Source: Bacillus kwashiorkori (GTDB lineage Bacteria > Bacillota > Bacilli > Bacillales > Caldibacillaceae). Taken from it: 64,000 nucleotides of DNA. The translations under genes and the position numbers were made by a program. Below, one piece after another: positions 52,865 through 61,325 of the stretch. The notes beneath the pieces are model-generated. The model searched no databases, had not been told where the DNA came from, and saw nothing but the letters and a program-made list of their open reading frames with translations. The stretch's first letter is position 1. Each line of letters opens with the position of its first letter. The stretch spans positions 186,001-250,000 of the forward strand of contig NZ_CTDX01000014.1 in NCBI RefSeq assembly GCF_001375515.1, given 5' to 3'.

Positions 52865-54364
52865 TTGACAACTCATAATGAACTAATCCGAAAAGCTACT
52901 GCATCTATTAAGCAACATTATGATCGAGTGCAAAATAGTGAATGGGCGTTACAGTACCATGTTGCGCCCCCAGCTTTCTGGATGAATGACCCTAACGGAT
53001 TTAGCTTTTATAAAGGTGAATTTCATTTATTTTACCAGCATTATCCATATGCTCCAAAATGGGGTCCGATGCATTGGGGCCATGCGAAAAGTAAAGATTT
53101 AGTTCATTGGGCTCATTTACCAGTTGCAATTGCTCCTAGTGAAGACTATGACAAAGACGGTTGTTTTTCTGGTAGTGCGATTGAAAAGGATGGGAAATTA
53201 TATCTTCATTATACAGGCCATACGTGGACAGGTGATAACCCGGATGTTGATTTAAAACAAGTTCAATGTGTAGCTGTAAGTGAGGATGGTATTCATTTCA
53301 CAAAACTAGCTACAAACCCTGTTATTGAAAATGCTCCTGAAGGTAATATTCACCCAAATCATTTTCGTGACCCAAAGGTTTGGGAAAATAACGGTTTTTA
53401 TTATAGTATTATCGGTTCTCGTACGAAAGACAATGTTGGACAAGCACTACTTTATCGTTCCGATGATTTATTGCAATGGGAATTTATGAATGTAGCTGTG
53501 AAGGGGGAAGGAAATCAAGGGACAATGTGGGAGTGCCCTGATTTATTTCCGTTAAATGGAAAAGACATACTTGTCATCTCTCCACAAGATGTTAAGCAAG
53601 AAGGGTATTTGTATCAAAACCATCATCAATCCGGTTATATGGTCGGTAAGTTGAACTATGAAACAGGTATTTTTCAACATAGCGATTTTCACTTGTTAGA
53701 TTATGGGTTTGACTTTTATGCACCACAAACGATGATAGATGATCAAGGTAGAAGAATTTTAATCGCTTGGATGGCAATGTGGGAGTCAGAAATGCCAGAA
53801 CAGAAAGATAACTGGGCAGGAGCAATGACGATACCAAGAGAACTGCAACTTAAAGATGGAAAGTTATTTTGTACCCCTGTTAACGAACTTAAAAAGTTAA
53901 GAGAAAATGAAATCCATATTCATAATGTTACCATCGAAGGAGAAACTAGTTTTACAGATATTTCTGGAAACTGTTGTGAGCTACAAATCGCTGTTAATCT
54001 TCGAGATGCTAATACTTTTGGTTTGAAGTTACGTGTTGATGAAGAAGAGTCAGAAGCGACAATATTGTCTTATGATAAAAGGGAAGGGTTTTTAACACTT
54101 GATCGAAATAAATCAGGTAAAGGACCTGGTGGCGTTAGAAAAGCACCCCTATCATTAAAAAATGACGAACTGTCTTTACAAATTTTGATTGATCGGTCGT
54201 CAGTAGAGATTTTTGCAAATGGCGGAGAAATTGTAATGACATCAAGAATTTATCCGAAACAATCTTCCAATAATATAATTTTTTATACTGGTGAAAACGA
54301 ACAAATGAAATTAATGGAATTGCGAAAATGGAATTTAAAAAAATCAATTTCTATTTCCTTCTAA
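52865..54364 (+). CDS. GH32 beta-fructofuranosidase (sucrose hydrolase)
   Basis: A 499-residue cytoplasmic GH32 enzyme. The five-bladed propeller starts with PPAFWMNDPNGFSFY (nucleophile Asp), then WGPMHWGHAKSKDLVHW, FSGSA, FRDPKVW (transition-state Asp) and WECPDLF (acid/base Glu). A beta-sandwich ends with RSSVEIFANGG. Because the importer delivers unphosphorylated sugar, it likely acts on sucrose or the fructosyl end of raffinose rather than sucrose 6-phosphate. TTG 52865 after GAAGGTG; closely spaced to its neighbours. Confidence 0.92.
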   Translation: MTTHNELIRKATASIKQHYDRVQNSEWALQYHVAPPAFWMNDPNGFSFYKGEFHLFYQHYPYAPKWGPMHWGHAKSKDLVHWAHLPVAIAPSEDYDKDGCFSGSAIEKDGKLYLHYTGHTWTGDNPDVDLKQVQCVAVSEDGIHFTKLATNPVIENAPEGNIHPNHFRDPKVWENNGFYYSIIGSRTKDNVGQALLYRSDDLLQWEFMNVAVKGEGNQGTMWECPDLFPLNGKDILVISPQDVKQEGYLYQNHHQSGYMVGKLNYETGIFQHSDFHLLDYGFDFYAPQTMIDDQGRRILIAWMAMWESEMPEQKDNWAGAMTIPRELQLKDGKLFCTPVNELKKLRENEIHIHNVTIEGETSFTDISGNCCELQIAVNLRDANTFGLKLRVDEEESEATILSYDKREGFLTLDRNKSGKGPGGVRKAPLSLKNDELSLQILIDRSSVEIFANGGEIVMTSRIYPKQSSNNIIFYTGENEQMKLMELRKWNLKKSISISF

Positions 54365-54401
54365 TCAATTATGTTTTAGTAACAGCTTGGGAGGCAAGCA
54401 A

Positions 54402-55358
54402 ATGTTATATTTCGATGAAAAAATGACTTTACCCGACAAAAATAATGATATTTTAACAGTTGGAGAATTGCTTATTGATATGATATCTGATAGCTATAGC
54501 GACAACTTTGATTCATCGGCTTATCATAAATATTTTGGTGGTTCTCCAGCAAATATCGCGATGAATGTTAAAAAGTTAGGAATAACTTCATTAATTGCTT
54601 CTGCAGTCGGAAAAGATGGATTAGGTAAATTTCTGATTAATCAACTGCATATGTCAGGAATCGATACTAGTTTTGTCCAAGAGGTGGACTATGCTACTAG
54701 CATGGTTTTAGTAACAAAAAGTAAAAGTAGCCCAGTTCCCATTTTTTACCGTGAAGCAGATTATCATTTACAATTTACACCTCATTTGAAAGAAGCAGTA
54801 GAGAACGCAAAAATTATCCACTTTTCCTGTTGGCCTATATCAAAAATGCCAGCTCGCTCAACGATAGAAGATATTATTCAAGTAGCGAAGGCCCATCATT
54901 CACTAATTTGCTTCGATCCGAACTACCATCCAATGATTTGGGAACGGGATGAAAATGGGATAGACTATATTAAATCAATTATCGGAAAAACAGATATTAT
55001 TAAACCATCTGAAGACGATGCAGAACGATTATTTGGTAAAGACATTCATGAAAAGCAGATAGAAAAGTTTTTAAAATTAGGTGCCAAACTTGTAATTATG
55101 ACATTGGGAAAAGACGGTGCAATCGTTTCTAATGGTAAAGAAACAATAAAGCTAAATACGTTAGCGACAGAGGTGGTTGATACGACTGGAGCGGGAGATG
55201 CGTTTTGGTCGGGTTTTTATACTGGTATTGTTAAAGGCTACACCATTAAAGAAGCATTGAATATTGGTATGGCCGTTAGTGCTTATAAATTAAAATTTAC
55301 AGGTGCAGTTGTTGATTTGCCGAAACTTGAAAAAATAAAAGAAATGTACCGTGTTTAG
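54402..55358 (+). CDS. PfkB family fructokinase
   Basis: A 318-residue ribokinase-family sugar kinase. Motifs are VGELLIDMISD, the substrate site YFGGSPANIAMNVKKLG, ICFDPNYHPMIW, KPSEDDAERLFG and DTTGAGDAFWSGF with the catalytic Asp. In this operon it should phosphorylate fructose released by GH32 or sucrose phosphorylase to fructose 6-phosphate. ATG 54402 follows GGGAGG; the short upstream extension from a TTG at 54387 contains the ribosome binding site and is rejected. Confidence 0.9.
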   Translation: MLYFDEKMTLPDKNNDILTVGELLIDMISDSYSDNFDSSAYHKYFGGSPANIAMNVKKLGITSLIASAVGKDGLGKFLINQLHMSGIDTSFVQEVDYATSMVLVTKSKSSPVPIFYREADYHLQFTPHLKEAVENAKIIHFSCWPISKMPARSTIEDIIQVAKAHHSLICFDPNYHPMIWERDENGIDYIKSIIGKTDIIKPSEDDAERLFGKDIHEKQIEKFLKLGAKLVIMTLGKDGAIVSNGKETIKLNTLATEVVDTTGAGDAFWSGFYTGIVKGYTIKEALNIGMAVSAYKLKFTGAVVDLPKLEKIKEMYRV

Positions 55359-55370
55359 GAGGGGAAAATA

Positions 55371-56840
55371 ATGTCTGTTAAGAACAAAGTTCAACTAATA
55401 ACGTATCCAGATTCTTTAGGCGGAAATTTAAAAACACTTGACCAAGTGTTAAGAACGCATTTTTTAGATATTTTTCCAGGTGGGGTACATATTTTGCCAC
55501 CATTCCCATCATCAGGAGACAGAGGATTTGCTCCGTTAACATATTTTGAAATTGCTAAAGAACATGGCACTTGGGAGGATATTAAATCAATCGGTGAAAA
55601 CTTTGATGTGTTACTTGATTTAATGGTTAATCATATTTCGAGGCAGTCTAGTTATTTTCAAGACTTTCTAAAAAAAGGAAGGAAATCAGAGTATGCTGAC
55701 TTTTTCCTGACTTTAGATAAAATTTGGGAAGATGGAGAGCCAGTGCAAGAAGATATTGATAAAATGTTTCTGCGGAGACAAGTGCCGTACTCCACATTTA
55801 CTATCGAAAAAACTGGAGAAATGGAAAAAGTTTGGACAACCTTTGGGAAGACAGATCCATCAGAACAAATCGACCTCGATATCCATTCTGAAAAAGTGAA
55901 ACAGCTATTTACGGATATTTTCAAAAACTTCCAGGAAAATAATGTGAAAATTGTCCGCTTAGATGCTGTCGGTTATGTTATTAAAAAATTAGGAACGAGT
56001 TGTTTCTTTGTAGAACCAGAAATTTATCAATTTTTGGACTGGATGATGGAGTTAGCGAAGTCGGTGAATATTGAACTACTTCCTGAAGTGCATGCTCATT
56101 ATACGACGCAATACAAATTGGCAGAATACGGTTCATGGATTTACGACTTTATTCTTCCATATCGTGTTTTAGAGGCATTAATTAATAAATCTAGCAATAA
56201 CTTGTTACAGTATTTGAATAACCGACCACATAAGCAATTCACGATGTTGGATTGTCATGATGGTGTACCAGTAAAACCAGATTTAGATGATTTAATTGAT
56301 TCCAAAGAAGCAAGAAAATTAGTCGATGTATGTTTAGAAAGAGGAGCAAATTTAAGTCTCATTTTATCGGATGAACATAAAGATCCAGATGGATTTGATG
56401 TTCACCAAATAAGAGCAACATATTATTCCTTATTAAATAATAATGATGATGCTTATATAGCAGCAAGGGCCATTCAGTTTTTCACACCGGGAATTCCACA
56501 AGTATATTATGTAGGCTTGCTCGCAGGTGAAAACGATGAGGCTCGAGTAAAAGAAACTGGTGAGGGTCGAGAAATTAACCGACATAACTATACTATAGAA
56601 GAAATTGAACAGTCTTTACAAAAAGAAGTTGTCCAACGGCTATTGTGGCTTATCCGCTTCCGAAATGAATATGAGGCATTTGAAGGAGAGTTTGCTGTTC
56701 TCGATTCAGAAGATCATGAAGTAAAATTACAATGGAAGAAAGATAACCGTTATTGTAAACTACTTATTGATTTACATTCCAATAAGACAGTAATTGAATA
56801 TGTGGAACAAAACGGTGAAGTGAAAGAGTATATAGCATAA
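55371..56840 (+). CDS. gtfA: Sucrose phosphorylase, GH13_18
   Basis: A 489-residue cytoplasmic enzyme that converts sucrose and phosphate to glucose 1-phosphate and fructose. Signature segments are LITYPDSLGGNLKTLDQVL (N-terminus), HILPPFPSSGDRGFAPL, DLMVNHISRQS, RLDAVGYVIKK with nucleophile Asp, LLPEVHAHY with the acid/base Glu, and MLDCHDGVPV. ATG 55371 follows GGAGGGG. It is the last gene of the operon, as in streptococcal raf/msm operons. It gives an energy-saving alternative to the GH32 route encoded two genes upstream. Confidence 0.93.
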   Translation: MSVKNKVQLITYPDSLGGNLKTLDQVLRTHFLDIFPGGVHILPPFPSSGDRGFAPLTYFEIAKEHGTWEDIKSIGENFDVLLDLMVNHISRQSSYFQDFLKKGRKSEYADFFLTLDKIWEDGEPVQEDIDKMFLRRQVPYSTFTIEKTGEMEKVWTTFGKTDPSEQIDLDIHSEKVKQLFTDIFKNFQENNVKIVRLDAVGYVIKKLGTSCFFVEPEIYQFLDWMMELAKSVNIELLPEVHAHYTTQYKLAEYGSWIYDFILPYRVLEALINKSSNNLLQYLNNRPHKQFTMLDCHDGVPVKPDLDDLIDSKEARKLVDVCLERGANLSLILSDEHKDPDGFDVHQIRATYYSLLNNNDDAYIAARAIQFFTPGIPQVYYVGLLAGENDEARVKETGEGREINRHNYTIEEIEQSLQKEVVQRLLWLIRFRNEYEAFEGEFAVLDSEDHEVKLQWKKDNRYCKLLIDLHSNKTVIEYVEQNGEVKEYIA

Positions 56841-56863
56841 TCTATTCGCTTTACATTTAACAA

Positions 56864-56899
56864 AGTGGTGCAAACAACAGTGAGCACTGCTTTTTTTTT
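56864..56899 (+). terminator. Terminator of the oligosaccharide operon
   Basis: agtggtgc pairs with gcactgct (one G-U) around a 12-nt loop, followed by a run of T. Confidence 0.85.
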
Positions 56900-56968
56900 G
56901 ATTATACTTAAGTTAAATTTCGGAACTACTTTTATTTTCACTTAGCATTTATAATTTTTCATTTTTTT

Positions 56969-56994
56969 TGCAACAAAACATAACTTTATTCGTC
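56969..56994 (+). promoter_or_regulatory. Candidate ECF sigma promoter (autoregulatory)
   Basis: TGCAAC (56969-56974), 16 nt, CGTC (56991-56994) fits the usual ECF pattern (-35 AAC motif, -10 CGT) and lies 39 nt upstream of the sigma factor gene. It suggests that the sigma factor drives its own operon. Confidence 0.5.
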
Positions 56995-57032
56995 ACAAAT
57001 AGTAAAGAAAACGGTTGAAAGGAGAAGGAGCG

Positions 57033-57572
57033 ATGAAGTCAGGGGATGACCTAATCAATGAAATAGATTGGATATGCGAGAAATACTATCGCGTTGTTTA
57101 TCAATATTGTTTTTATTTCACTAACAACAGAGATGAAGCAGAAGATTTAACACAGGAAACTTTTATTAAAGTAATCAAAAGCCTGTCAAAATTTAGAAAA
57201 CAGGCGAATATAAAAACATGGATTCTTTCCATCGCCAAAAATACAGCTATCGATTTTTATCGGAGGAAAAAGATTATCCAGTTTATCCCGGATATCTTGT
57301 TGGATAACACAATATCTTCCACGGGACAACCAGAAAAAGAGTTGCAAAAGAAGGAAGAATGGGAAGAAATAGAGGATGCCCTTATTCGGTTAAAACCAAG
57401 TTATCGGAATGTTTTAATATTGAGGGGTGTTCAAGAACTATCCATTAGCGAGACAGCGGAAATATTAAACTGTTCGGAAACGAAAGTACGAGTTGACTTT
57501 CACCGTGCACTTAAAAAGTTGAATAAACAATTAACTAATGAGGAAAGGAGGTTGTTAGTAAATGGAAAATAA
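57033..57572 (+). CDS. ECF-type RNA polymerase sigma factor
   Basis: A 179-residue sigma-70 family factor with only regions 2 and 4. Region 2 is YFTNNRDEAEDLTQETFIKV (about 35-54) followed by KTWILSIAKNTAIDFYRRKK; region 4 is LKPSYRNVLILRGVQELSIS and AEILNCSETKVRVDFHRALK. ATG 57033 follows AAGGAGAAGGAG. The next gene overlaps its end by 11 bases and encodes a membrane protein likely to be its anti-sigma factor. The group within ECF factors and the signal are not evident. Confidence 0.92.
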   Translation: MKSGDDLINEIDWICEKYYRVVYQYCFYFTNNRDEAEDLTQETFIKVIKSLSKFRKQANIKTWILSIAKNTAIDFYRRKKIIQFIPDILLDNTISSTGQPEKELQKKEEWEEIEDALIRLKPSYRNVLILRGVQELSISETAEILNCSETKVRVDFHRALKKLNKQLTNEERRLLVNGK

Positions 57573-58506
57573 AAATAAGATTCTCTTTCAAATATTACAA
57601 AATCATCCTGGCAGTGAGCCAAGTATGGATTTTAAAAATCGTTTGAAAAAAAATATGCATAATAAAGCAGCGAGTTTGAAGCGTAAACAAATTTTTGTTC
57701 AATGGTTTCAATTAGTAAGTATAACAATTATACCGTTAACATTACTACTATTTGCGTTTTCAAGTACAGGTAGTGAAATAATAAAAAATAGTTGGAGTAG
57801 TATCATAGATGGAGAAAAAGGATTTAATAAAGACCCTAATGATAAACAAAAAAATACTGTACAGGAAGAAAATAATAAAAAAGATGAGGTTAAAGTTAAA
57901 GAGGAAAGCATACTAAAACTAGATTTGCCGACGAAAGGGAATATTGAAATGCTCCTTGAAAAAGTAAGTGAAGGTAACTATTCCTGGTCATTTAATGAAC
58001 GAATGGTGGTATTTACCTACTCCCTTTTGGACGAAAACAACTTTGGAGACCTGTTTTTATGGACCATTGGCGAAAGAGAACCTAGAAAAATTGAAGGAGT
58101 AAATGGGTCGCCATACATGGAATACATTTGGTCGCCGGATAATGAATTTGTATTAGTGGTTAATCAAGCAGGTACATCCGTAGTAAAATGGTTTAGTATA
58201 GTTTCTGTAGCAAACAATCAACTGCTGGACAGTTTTAATGGGCATGAGCCTGGAATTTGGTCACCAGATTCAAAAATGCTCGCTTTTAATTCGGTAAATG
58301 AAATGACAGATCAAACTAATTTTGAATTTACACTAGATATTGTCATTTATAAAATATCGACGGGTGAATTTGTTACTTTACTAGAAGGTACGGATGAATT
58401 ATATTACGTGCCACAAAGATGGGTAGAAAATAATAAGCTTGAATATTTGAAGGGCTACAACAATATAAATAAAAAATTCGATTATTTGGAAATAGATGTA
58501 TACTAG
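57562..58506 (+). CDS. Membrane protein with WSPD-repeat exterior, probable anti-sigma factor
   Basis: A 314-residue single-pass membrane protein. The cytoplasmic part (1-47) is short and basic, without the HXXXCXXC zinc anti-sigma motif. One membrane segment spans about 48-68. The extracellular part has a Lys/Asn/Glu-rich linker (about 85-120) and a beta-propeller-like domain with repeated WSPD motifs (YIWSPDNEFVL, GIWSPDSKMLAF), as in TolB/PD40 repeats. The ATG overlaps the sigma gene by 11 bases, with GGAGG upstream; this is the usual anti-sigma position. The function is inferred from context. Confidence 0.75.
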   Translation: MENKNKILFQILQNHPGSEPSMDFKNRLKKNMHNKAASLKRKQIFVQWFQLVSITIIPLTLLLFAFSSTGSEIIKNSWSSIIDGEKGFNKDPNDKQKNTVQEENNKKDEVKVKEESILKLDLPTKGNIEMLLEKVSEGNYSWSFNERMVVFTYSLLDENNFGDLFLWTIGEREPRKIEGVNGSPYMEYIWSPDNEFVLVVNQAGTSVVKWFSIVSVANNQLLDSFNGHEPGIWSPDSKMLAFNSVNEMTDQTNFEFTLDIVIYKISTGEFVTLLEGTDELYYVPQRWVENNKLEYLKGYNNINKKFDYLEIDVY

Positions 58507-58573
58507 CAGTTGTTCTCGAATCATCCATTAGGAGTATAATAGGATTATATTATACGAATTGGAGGGGAACAAC

Positions 58574-59137
58574 ATGTATGAAATTGCTATTATTGGTGCT
58601 GGTCCAGCTGGTGCAAGTGCTGCTCTATTTACAGCTAAAGCAGGGAAAAAAACAATTGTGTTTGATCACGGTAAAAGTGCTACAAATCGAGCATGGATAG
58701 AAAATCATTACGGAGCAATGGATGTATCAGGTCCTGAATTATTAGAAATAGGAAAAAAGCAAGCAAAGCAACACGGTGTGGAGATTGTTGAAAATGAAGT
58801 AATTGAAATGGAAAAGGGCGAAACTAGTTTTATCGTTAAAACGGAAACTAGTTCTTATGAAGCAAAGTATATTATTCTCGCAACTGGACTCTTAATTCCA
58901 CTTGGAGAAAAATTAGGTGTAAAAGTTGTTCCAGGAACGGAACCTAGAATTCGACATGTTTTTGAAGTAGATGAAAGTGGTAAAACAAATATCCCACGTA
59001 TTTGGGCTTGCGGTACTGCTGCAGGTGTCAGTATGCACACGATAATTACCGCTGGGGACGGAGCTAAAGTCGCTATCAATTTAATAAGTGAAATAAATGG
59101 GGAACGGTACGTTGATCATGATATATTGAAAAAATAA
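58574..59137 (+). CDS. Half-size FAD-dependent oxidoreductase (TrxB-like)
   Basis: A 187-residue flavoprotein-like protein. It has the dinucleotide-binding motif IAIIGAGPAGASAALFTAKA (4-23), VFDHGKS, the strand YIILATG, and the C-terminal FAD motif RIWACGTAAG. Compared with thioredoxin reductase (about 310 residues) it lacks the whole NADPH-binding domain and the CXXC redox pair. Whether FAD is bound, and who reduces it, is unknown. ATG 58574 follows GGAGGGG. Single-gene unit with terminator. Confidence 0.8.
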   Translation: MYEIAIIGAGPAGASAALFTAKAGKKTIVFDHGKSATNRAWIENHYGAMDVSGPELLEIGKKQAKQHGVEIVENEVIEMEKGETSFIVKTETSSYEAKYIILATGLLIPLGEKLGVKVVPGTEPRIRHVFEVDESGKTNIPRIWACGTAAGVSMHTIITAGDGAKVAINLISEINGERYVDHDILKK

Positions 59138-59524
59138 AGGAAAGTTTCAATCCATATGAACGATAAAGGAGTATGCACTAACCAATGAGATTAATGGTTG
59201 GTGTTTTTTTTGTTAACATGAAAAGGAGAACCACCTTTAAGAGAAAATATCATTAATATGTTATAGTTACTATGGAAGCCATCGCAAACTAACTGGTAAA
59301 ATGACTGTTATTGAGGAAGATTTATCAACATAATTAACAGTGCAAAGTGCAATAATTGTGGCAGTAGAGATGTAATGTTTGAGATTAATCAAAGAAATAT
59401 ATCACGTAAAGATTGAAGTGGCTCATAAATGAAACTATTCAGAAAATCAATCAAATATAATGCTTCACCGCTATTATTCAATATACATTATGTATGAAGT
59501 TAGTGAAAAAATGGAGGTAATACA
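59138..59524. other. Intergenic region with terminator and zinc-ribbon remnant
   Basis: A hairpin (59176-59203) precedes a T-run. At about 59318-59418 a frame without start reads INSAKCNNCGSRDVMFEINQ, ending at TGA: a CXXC zinc-knuckle-like fragment, probably a remnant. Nothing else is recognised. Confidence 0.4.
59176..59211 (+). terminator. Terminator after the flavoprotein gene
   Basis: cactaaccaat pairs imperfectly with attaatggttggtg, followed by TTTTTTT. Confidence 0.7.
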
Positions 59525-60211
59525 ATGGTTTGCAAGCACCATAGTTGTCAAGTAAATGATTATTGTATTTCAGCAGTACCTATTTTTAACCATTTAGAAG
59601 ACGAACAAATGGCTGAAATTATGGATACAGTATCATCCGCTTCATTTAAAAAAGGAGAAATAATATATCGGGCTGATGAAGAGGCAGATTCCTTATATAT
59701 TGTTAATCGGGGTAAAGTAAAAATCTATCGGTTATCGGAATCAGGGAAAGAGTTGCTCGTTAGAATTTTGGATCCAGGCGATTTTACTGGAGAATTAGCT
59801 TTATTTAAAAAAGAAACCCACGAAGCTTATGCCGAAGCAATGATTGATACAGAGATATGTATTATTAGACGTTCGGATATTGAAAAGTTTTTGCTGAAAT
59901 ATCCGTCGATTTCTTTACAAATATTATCTGAGTTTGCTAATCGGCTAGAACAAACAGAAAAACAAACAACTCGGTTTGCAACGGAAACAGTGGAAACGAG
60001 ATTAGCACTATTCCTCGCTGACCTAGTGGAAAATGGGAATAATTTGGAATTTGTTCTGCCAATGGCAAAAAAAGATCTTGCGTCTTATTTAGGAACAACC
60101 CCAGAAACATTAAGCAGAAAGCTTTTATATTTAGAGGAGTTAGGGTTAATCAAGCAAAAACCAAAAAAGGTTATTGAAATTATTGATTTGGACGGCCTAT
60201 TACTAGTATAA
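59525..60211 (+). CDS. Crp/Fnr family regulator with four-cysteine pattern
   Basis: A 228-residue regulator. The cyclic-nucleotide-type beta barrel (about 20-130) contains GEIIYRADEEADSLYIVNRG and GDFTGELALF; the C-terminal winged helix has KKDLASYLGTTPETLSRKL, with E..SR as in Fnr, predicting a TGTGA-type half-site. Cysteines C3, C8, C14 and C112 lie where Fnr has its four [4Fe-4S] ligands, but the first spacing is C-X4-C instead of C-X2-C. It may sense oxygen or redox state. ATG 59525 follows TGGAGG. It is monocistronic; targets may include fermentation genes. Confidence 0.87.
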   Translation: MVCKHHSCQVNDYCISAVPIFNHLEDEQMAEIMDTVSSASFKKGEIIYRADEEADSLYIVNRGKVKIYRLSESGKELLVRILDPGDFTGELALFKKETHEAYAEAMIDTEICIIRRSDIEKFLLKYPSISLQILSEFANRLEQTEKQTTRFATETVETRLALFLADLVENGNNLEFVLPMAKKDLASYLGTTPETLSRKLLYLEELGLIKQKPKKVIEIIDLDGLLLV

Positions 60212-60422
60212 ATAGTGGGGATAATACGAGTTTGTTCCCGATATACTCAGTATAGTTAGCGTTATTTTAAAAAGAAAATGTCCTCGGAAAAAGAATAAAG
60301 GAAATCGTCGAATTAGCTAGCTCATTACTAGAACGAACTGTGTATTTACATGTTTTCTCACGTTATATTTTGGCTATGCTATTGTTTATTGTAGATTTTC
60401 AGGCAGTTGTTGATTGTAGTGT

Positions 60423-60512
60423 AAGGCGGCGACTCCTCGAAAATAATATTTGCTTTTTCCTTCGTGCGATGCGTCGCGACCGAGGCCGTGCCCGCGGGAA
60501 ACGTCCGCCTGT
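60423..60512. repeat. G+C-rich intergenic element
   Basis: About 90 bases of much higher G+C than the surroundings. Its ends, aaggcggcgactcct and gggaaacgtccgcct, recall the dispersed elements with ggcggcgactcc...gtccgcc ends found between genes in many Bacillaceae. The outer aggcgg/ccgcct bases pair. Only one copy is in the window, so the repeat status rests on recollection of the family. Confidence 0.45.
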
Positions 60513-60606
60513 TCCTGTCGCTGAGATTCGTCATAAATAAATTTGAAACAGAAATCAACACCAATCTTTAACAGAGACACCCATGAAACTGATTATTCAC
60601 CATGAT

Positions 60607-60677
60607 GAATGAAAATAAGAATATTTTCAGGGTAGCCTATATGTTAAAAGTATATGTCCTTGGATAAATAGGTAAAC
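60607..60677 (+). repeat. Dispersed intergenic repeat, copy 2
   Basis: aatgaaaata-N4-tattttca followed by a base and ggtagccta, then aaataggtaaa about 35 nt later; the same order occurs at 26731-26822. It ends shortly before the CBO0543 gene. Confidence 0.55.
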
Positions 60678-60712
60678 TAGAAAGTAGAAGAAAAAAACAT
60701 GAGGACTGTACT

Positions 60713-61228
60713 ATGTACTTATTAATCGTCGTTATAATTTATATTATTTTTGCCTACATTTTCGTTGACTGGAAACGTTGGCGGGAATTTTATCCAACAA
60801 TTCAATTTTATATTATTTGTAACTTACTGTATAATTTCCTGTTTTACCAACATACATTGTGGAGATATAAGGCAGTGACAGTTTCTTGGTTAAATCATAC
60901 CTTTATTGATATTACTTTCACATTTTTTATCGTCCCAGTTGTATTAATGATGTATCTTCAACATTTCCCAAGAAATATGTCGAAAAAAATAATATACGTT
61001 ATTATTTGGGTTATTTATTTTTCTTTTATTGAGTTTATTTTTGAAAAAAGAGGGCTATTTGCATATGAAAATGGCTGGAATGCTTGGTGGTCAGTGATAT
61101 TTAATATAGTTACCTTTATCGTTATTCGGCTCCATTATAGAAACCCGATTATTGCATTTGTTGTTTCTCTACCAATTGTTGCAGGACTTTTGCTATTTTT
61201 CCATCCATCACTATCGGAGTTAAAGTAG
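60713..61228 (+). CDS. CBO0543 family membrane protein
   Basis: A 171-residue integral membrane protein with five hydrophobic segments (about 2-18, 28-44, 60-82, 92-110 and 118-165, the last splitting in two). The pattern WKRWREFYPTIQFYIICNLL near the N-terminus and FEKRGLFAYENGWNAWWSVI in the middle is characteristic of the CBO0543 family, common in Bacillus and Clostridium and without known function. ATG 60713 follows GAGGA. A tiny membrane peptide frame follows it. Confidence 0.8.
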   Translation: MYLLIVVIIYIIFAYIFVDWKRWREFYPTIQFYIICNLLYNFLFYQHTLWRYKAVTVSWLNHTFIDITFTFFIVPVVLMMYLQHFPRNMSKKIIYVIIWVIYFSFIEFIFEKRGLFAYENGWNAWWSVIFNIVTFIVIRLHYRNPIIAFVVSLPIVAGLLLFFHPSLSELK

Positions 61229-61238
61229 GTGTGTGTTA

Positions 61239-61325
61239 TTGCAATTAGTTCTTTTCCTCATTTTGCTTTTTACGACCTATACATTGATGGGCTTCTATTT
61301 GTATAACCAAAAGAGGAATAAATAG
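61239..61325 (+). CDS. Possible 28-residue membrane peptide
   Basis: A TTG-started frame reads QLVLFLILLFTTYTLMGFYL then a basic tail (YNQKRNK) and TAG. One hydrophobic helix with positive end looks like a genuine small membrane peptide. The ribosome binding site (GTAGGTG, 7 nt upstream) is weak. It begins 10 bases after the CBO0543 gene and may be co-transcribed. Confidence 0.4.
   Translation: MQLVLFLILLFTTYTLMGFYLYNQKRNK

Larger units (their letters stand above)
60212..60712. other. Intergenic region with two repeat elements
   Basis: No gene in 501 bases. It contains the G+C-rich element at 60423-60512 and the second copy of the dispersed repeat at 60607-60677 (separate entries). Open frames across 60340-60580 come from the G+C-rich element. 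Confidence 0.5.

Noticed and set aside
60340-60580. Open reading frames on both strands across the G+C-rich patch
   Set aside because: They overlap each other, are Arg/Pro-rich from base composition, and have no ribosome binding site. A repeat element explains them better.
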